A stretch of 11,875 bases of DNA from Pleurotus ostreatus/Saccharomyces cerevisiae fusant (lineage: Eukaryota > Opisthokonta), in the NCBI GenBank assembly GCA_024196135.1, contig JAMQCK010001113.1, positions 1 to 11,875 on the forward strand. Direction: 5' to 3'. Below, one piece after another: positions 8,375-11,875 of the stretch. The translations under genes were made by a program, and so were the position numbers. Position 1 is the first letter of the stretch. Each line of letters starts with the position of its first letter. Under the pieces are notes generated by a model. It made no database searches. It saw only the letters and a list, made by a program, of their open reading frames with translations, and had not been told where the DNA came from.

Positions 8375-9745
8375 GGGGTGTGTAGCGAGTGGTAGGCTCT
8401 ACTGAGTGCTCCTTGATTGCATCGTGCATTATCTTCTGTGTATATACCGTCTGTAGCATCATTATTTCTTGTCTTGCAATCGCAGTGTTTGCATCTACAG
8501 GCGTCTTTCGACCGCGCGGCCTTGCAGAGAACCTCTTCATGTCTTGGCACCTTTTTAGTCTCCATTGTAGCGTAACTTAACCCATTATCCGAAGACCGTG
8601 TCCTTGGAACTCTACGACAACGTACATACTCTATGGTCCTAAGTTCATCGCCAGCACCTTGCATCTGCGACGGAAGACTTCTCAAACTTTGAAGTTCAAC
8701 CACGGTGATGTCATGACATGCGTGACCCTCGGTCCCGATGACACGTGCAATGTTGAACTTTCGATGCACTCTCTTGCTGAAAACTTTAATGCGGCGACCT
8801 TTCTATAACACGCATAGCTATCGATACAGGGTGCTTTTGGCTCACAGGAGACGGGTCGAAATATGACTACATTGCTTCATGCCCACGAATGTCGCAGTGA
8901 AGGTCCGTCATGCAGACTGCCCGGACATGTCCCGGCCTCGAGAAGGCGCGCAGTCATCTGAACCCGTAGTGGGGGCTACTAAAATGTACCGCCTGGAGAA
9001 GGAGGCTATAAGTTGTTTATGTGGGAAGCTTTACGGAGCACAGGGCGCGCACCGGTGGTAGACATCGATGGACCGCAACTTAAGCCATGCGGCAACAGAT
9101 CATAGCAGTTCTCCATGGCCTCTGCTCCTTAAAAAGTTTTCAGGGTATACGAGTGATTAATGGCATGCTTGATCGTTTTTTGGAGATGTTCAGAGGCTGC
9201 TCTTGACTGGTTACGACTAGACTGCCTGACATGCAAACAAGCACGAGCTGACGACATGCACAGGGCGGCGTATGCCTTGTTTCCAGCGGCTTGTCTAGGA
9301 ATTTATTCTGTGTTGTCGCCGTTTTGTGGATGGAGCCCGTCAGTCTGCGTCACTGCGTGGTCACCACATTCCACACGTCGGATCAGACATCTTGTTTCTG
9401 TCGGGGCGAGATTCATGACCGTACCTATGATCTCTTGAGTAGAGCCTGGGATGTAGATGCCGTGTACTACCAATGAGGCTGGCTTCTAGGGCATGCCAAT
9501 GACCGGACGGCGAGGGTAGTCGTCTCCGCCAGCAAGGACCGACGCGAAGGTGACTGTGACCATGCACGCGGTGCGCGCACACGTGATGTTACGCGTCTGG
9601 TTTGTTTTTGGTTTGTTTGTTCTTCACGTGACGTTTCGAGGTGCTTGGCCGAAAGCGGTGACGGTGGTTTCCTCCTGCCACATCTCGAGTCCCGACCTGC
9701 TATCATCGAATCAGATTCCTTTGGCGGACTCAGCGGCGAGCAGAC
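8375..9745. other. Long intergenic region: kinase 3' end and cyclin promoter
   Basis: The gap is 1371 bases, the longest in the window. The first part should hold the kinase 3' untranslated region; tgtatatacc at about 8439 could serve as an AT-rich 3' processing element. Frames of up to 134 codons exist (minus, 8365-8769) but have no domain, no start context and cysteine/arginine-rich random composition. I see no tRNA boxes or repeats. The last 170 bases carry clustered promoter motifs, listed separately. A spliced small gene or noncoding transcript in 8600-9500 cannot be excluded. Confidence 0.45.
9580..9630. promoter_or_regulatory. Putative cell-cycle promoter cluster of the B-type cyclin gene
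   Basis: Within 51 bases there are two E-box cores CACGTG (9580-9585 and 9625-9630), one MluI cell-cycle box ACGCGT (9591-9596) and a forkhead-type site, TGTTTGT (9614-9620), which reads ACAAACA on the other strand. The cyclin ATG at 9746 is about 115 bases downstream of the cluster, and no ATG lies between. Forkhead factors drive mitotic cyclin genes in yeasts and MluI boxes drive G1/S genes; use of these sites here is inferred. Confidence 0.45.
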
Positions 9746-11875
9746 ATGTCTTCCAATATTGCTGTACGCCGTGTTCGATTTTCTGCTCGCCGTCGTTGCT
9801 CATGACATCCCCAGACCCGCCGCACGACTAGGACGACTAGGACAGCCCCATCATCTAGAGACAGCGAGAACTGCCTCCCTCGCACTACCCGCACCACCCG
9901 CGCGAAACCTCCCTCCTCCTCTGGCGCAGCAGGTCTGCCCGCCATTTCCGAGAAGCCCACGATCACCCGGGCCACCGCGGCGACCGCCGCGTCCCGAGCG
10001 AAAGTCGGTGCTCTCGATGGCAAGGCAGACGCGCCAACCAAGCGGAAGCGCGAGGCCCTTGGTGAAGTCCTCGCTGTCAACAAGCACAAGAATGGCGCGG
10101 CCGCGACTGGCAAGGAGAAGGTGGGCGCCGTCAAGGACAAGTTCGACGGCGTAGTGATCAAGTCCAAGGCGGCCACCACTACCACTCGCCAGCCTCTTCG
10201 CACGACCGCGACCACTCGCAAAACTACCAGGGTGACGACCCTCGTCGGCACGGAGAGCACGATTGCCGAAGTTGAGGAAGAAGTCCAGCCGGTGCATCGT
10301 GGCGCGGACGAGCACGCCATGGCTATCGACCCGCCCACCGCTCGCGACGCCCCTGCTCGATCCCCCCGCATTCCTAGCATCGCCGCTCGTCGTTCCATCC
10401 ATGCGCGGGAAAGCGTCACAACCTTTGCCCGTGTGGGCGACCGCCACCGCCCAGCAACTCGAGGCCCGCCCGTCCGTACGCGTCAGCTTGAGGACGAGGA
10501 AGAGGCAGACCGCGTTCACAAGAAGCGTCGCACGTCATCCGAGGCCCCGGATACTGAGGCGGTGGCAGCCTACCAGGGCGAAGAAGAGAATGCGCAAGCC
10601 GATGCAGACGAGATGCTGCAGCTCTTTGCTGACTCCGAGCCGGAGATGGATCCAGAGACGTCGCCGTGGGACGACCTGGACGCTGAGGATGGTGACGATC
10701 CCGCCATGGTCAGCGAGTATGTCGTCGAGATCTTCAAGTACATGAGGGAACTTGAGGTGTGTGGCTGGCGCTTAAGGGCTGATTTCCATCTGACTTTGTT
10801 CGTCAGCTTGCTACCTTGCCCAATCCGCGCTACATGGACAGCCAGAAAGAGCTTGCGTGGAAGATGCGCGGCATCCTTACCGATTGGTTGATCCAAGTCC
10901 ATGTCCGCTTCCGCCTCCTTCCCGAGACCCTCTTCCTTTGCGTCAACATCATCGACCGATTCCTCTCCGCCCGCGTCGTCTCTTTGGCCAAGCTTCAGCT
11001 CGTAGGCATCACTTGCATGCTCATCGCTGCGAAGGTGGAGGAGATCGTCGCTCCCTCTGTGCACCACTTCCTCATGTGCGCCGATGCGACGTATGCGGAG
11101 AACGAGATCCTCCTCGCCGAGAAGTATGTCTTAAAGACGCTCGACTGGAACTTGAGCTTCCCCAATCCGGTCCACTTCCTTCGTCGTGTCAGCAAGGCCG
11201 ACGACTACAACGTCAAGGTCCGCACGCTCGGCAAGTACTTGCTTGAGATCGGCTGCCTCGAGTGGAGACTGCTCGCCACGCCTCCCTCTCTACTTGCCGC
11301 TGCATCCATCTGGCTTGCACGTCTCGCTTTGGGTTTGGAGAAATGGGTATGCTGCCAATGCTCTGCATCCCCTCTCACTGCTAACATTCCCTCTAGACGG
11401 CAAACTTGGCTCACTACTCGTCATACCCGGAGAGCGCACTTGTTCCCACGGCCTGCCTGATGATCAATTACATCATCAAGCCCATACGCCACGAGTCCTT
11501 CTACAAAAAGTACGCTGGCAAGCGCTTCTTTAAGGTATGGTCCTCTCCCTGAGTCAGTAGGCCGTCTCTCATCATCGTTTAGTCGAGCGTGTACATGCGC
11601 GAGTGGTGCTTGAATCGCTGGCCCGAGAACTCTACTGTCGACCTCGCGAAGGACCTGCCGATCATCAAGGCCGAGATTCGCATGTCGAACGCCGAGGAGG
11701 AGATGCGGTTGAGGGAGGAGCAAGGCCTGGAGATGGGCTTGCCCGCGGAGGGGCACGATGGCGAAGTCGATGCGGGGCTGGATGAGACCGTCACGCAGGA
11801 GAACATGGACGTACCGACGGCTCAGACCTTCCAGCCGGAGATCCCGAAGCGGTGCAAGATGACCTCCGAGTCCTC
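9746..11875 (+). CDS. Mitotic B-type cyclin (3' end outside window)
   Basis: Five exons are visible, 9746-9763, 9815-10756, 10807-11346, 11397-11534 and 11583-11875, giving 643 codons before the window ends. The first coding exon is only MSSNIA. The N-terminus is basic with RTTRTTR repeats and a destruction box at Arg85 (REALGEVLAVN), the signal for APC/C-driven degradation. A basic stretch (KKRRTSSE) could be a nuclear localisation signal. An acidic region leads into the cyclin-box fold: residues about 321-446 hold MRGILTDWLIQVH (variant of the MRAIL docking patch), FRLLPETLFL, NIIDRFLS and IAAKVEE, and the cyclin C domain follows with LLEIGCLEWRLL, LAAASIWLARLALG, YPESALVPTACLM and RHESFYKKYAGKRFF. 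It should activate Cdk1 for mitosis. Start choice rests on the first ATG after the promoter cluster and a phase-0 intron that removes an in-frame TGA. The C-terminus continues past YMREWCLNRW into a Glu-rich tail. Confidence 0.92.

Noticed and set aside
8365..8769. 134-codon minus-strand frame in the gap after the kinase
   Set aside because: Overlaps the kinase 3' end, has random-looking Arg/Cys/Thr composition and no recognisable motif or splice partners.
9730..10519. Two long minus-strand frames (229 and 222 codons) opposite the cyclin N-terminus
   Set aside because: Both come from GC-rich codon bias in the cyclin exon. The plus strand carries a destruction box and leads in frame to the cyclin fold.
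1..11875. Mobile elements, CRISPR arrays or a dedicated defence or biosynthetic cluster
   Set aside because: No terminal repeats, transposase motifs, spaced direct repeats or cluster enzymes were found on either strand; the five genes are ordinary fungal genes of unrelated roles.

Overview
The window is nuclear DNA from a filamentous fungus, most likely a basidiomycete of the Agaricomycotina type. Five protein genes are recognisable and all are cut by short introns, mostly 45-75 bases, with GT donors, AG acceptors and frequent CTAAC/CTGAC-like branch sites. I traced 29 introns. Codons are GC-rich and the protein signatures are eukaryotic. There is no bacterial operon structure, CRISPR array, transposon or RNA gene that I can support.

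Layout. Positions 1-2333 (minus strand) hold an intron-dense secreted rhamnogalacturonan lyase (polysaccharide lyase family 4), with 17 exons visible and its 3' end cut off by the window edge. Positions 2334-2986 are a divergent promoter region. Positions 2987-3508 (plus) encode a small protein of unknown function whose 3' end is ambiguous. Positions 3509-4058 have no gene. Positions 4059-4825 (plus) encode a 158-residue stand-alone CBS-pair protein in four exons. Positions 4826-5347 are the leader and promoter region of the next gene. Positions 5348-8374 (plus) encode a 922-residue Bur1/Cdk9-class transcriptional kinase in six exons, with long low-complexity tails. Positions 8375-9745 have no gene but end in a dense cluster of cell-cycle-type promoter motifs. 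Positions 9746-11875 (plus) hold a mitotic B-type cyclin, with five exons visible and its 3' end beyond the window.

The genes do not form one pathway. The lyase is an extracellular pectin-degrading enzyme, which suits a saprotroph or plant-associated fungus. The Bur1-class kinase acts on the RNA polymerase II elongation machinery. The B-type cyclin pairs with Cdk1 in mitosis, not with Bur1, so the kinase-cyclin adjacency is probably coincidental.

I found no convincing new multi-gene system. The points most worth a second look are a 5-base microexon that carries active-site codons of the lyase, a tandem Y-x-P-x-S-P repeat resembling the polymerase CTD inside a CTD-type kinase, the frequent GTGCGY introns, and the promoter cluster upstream of the cyclin.
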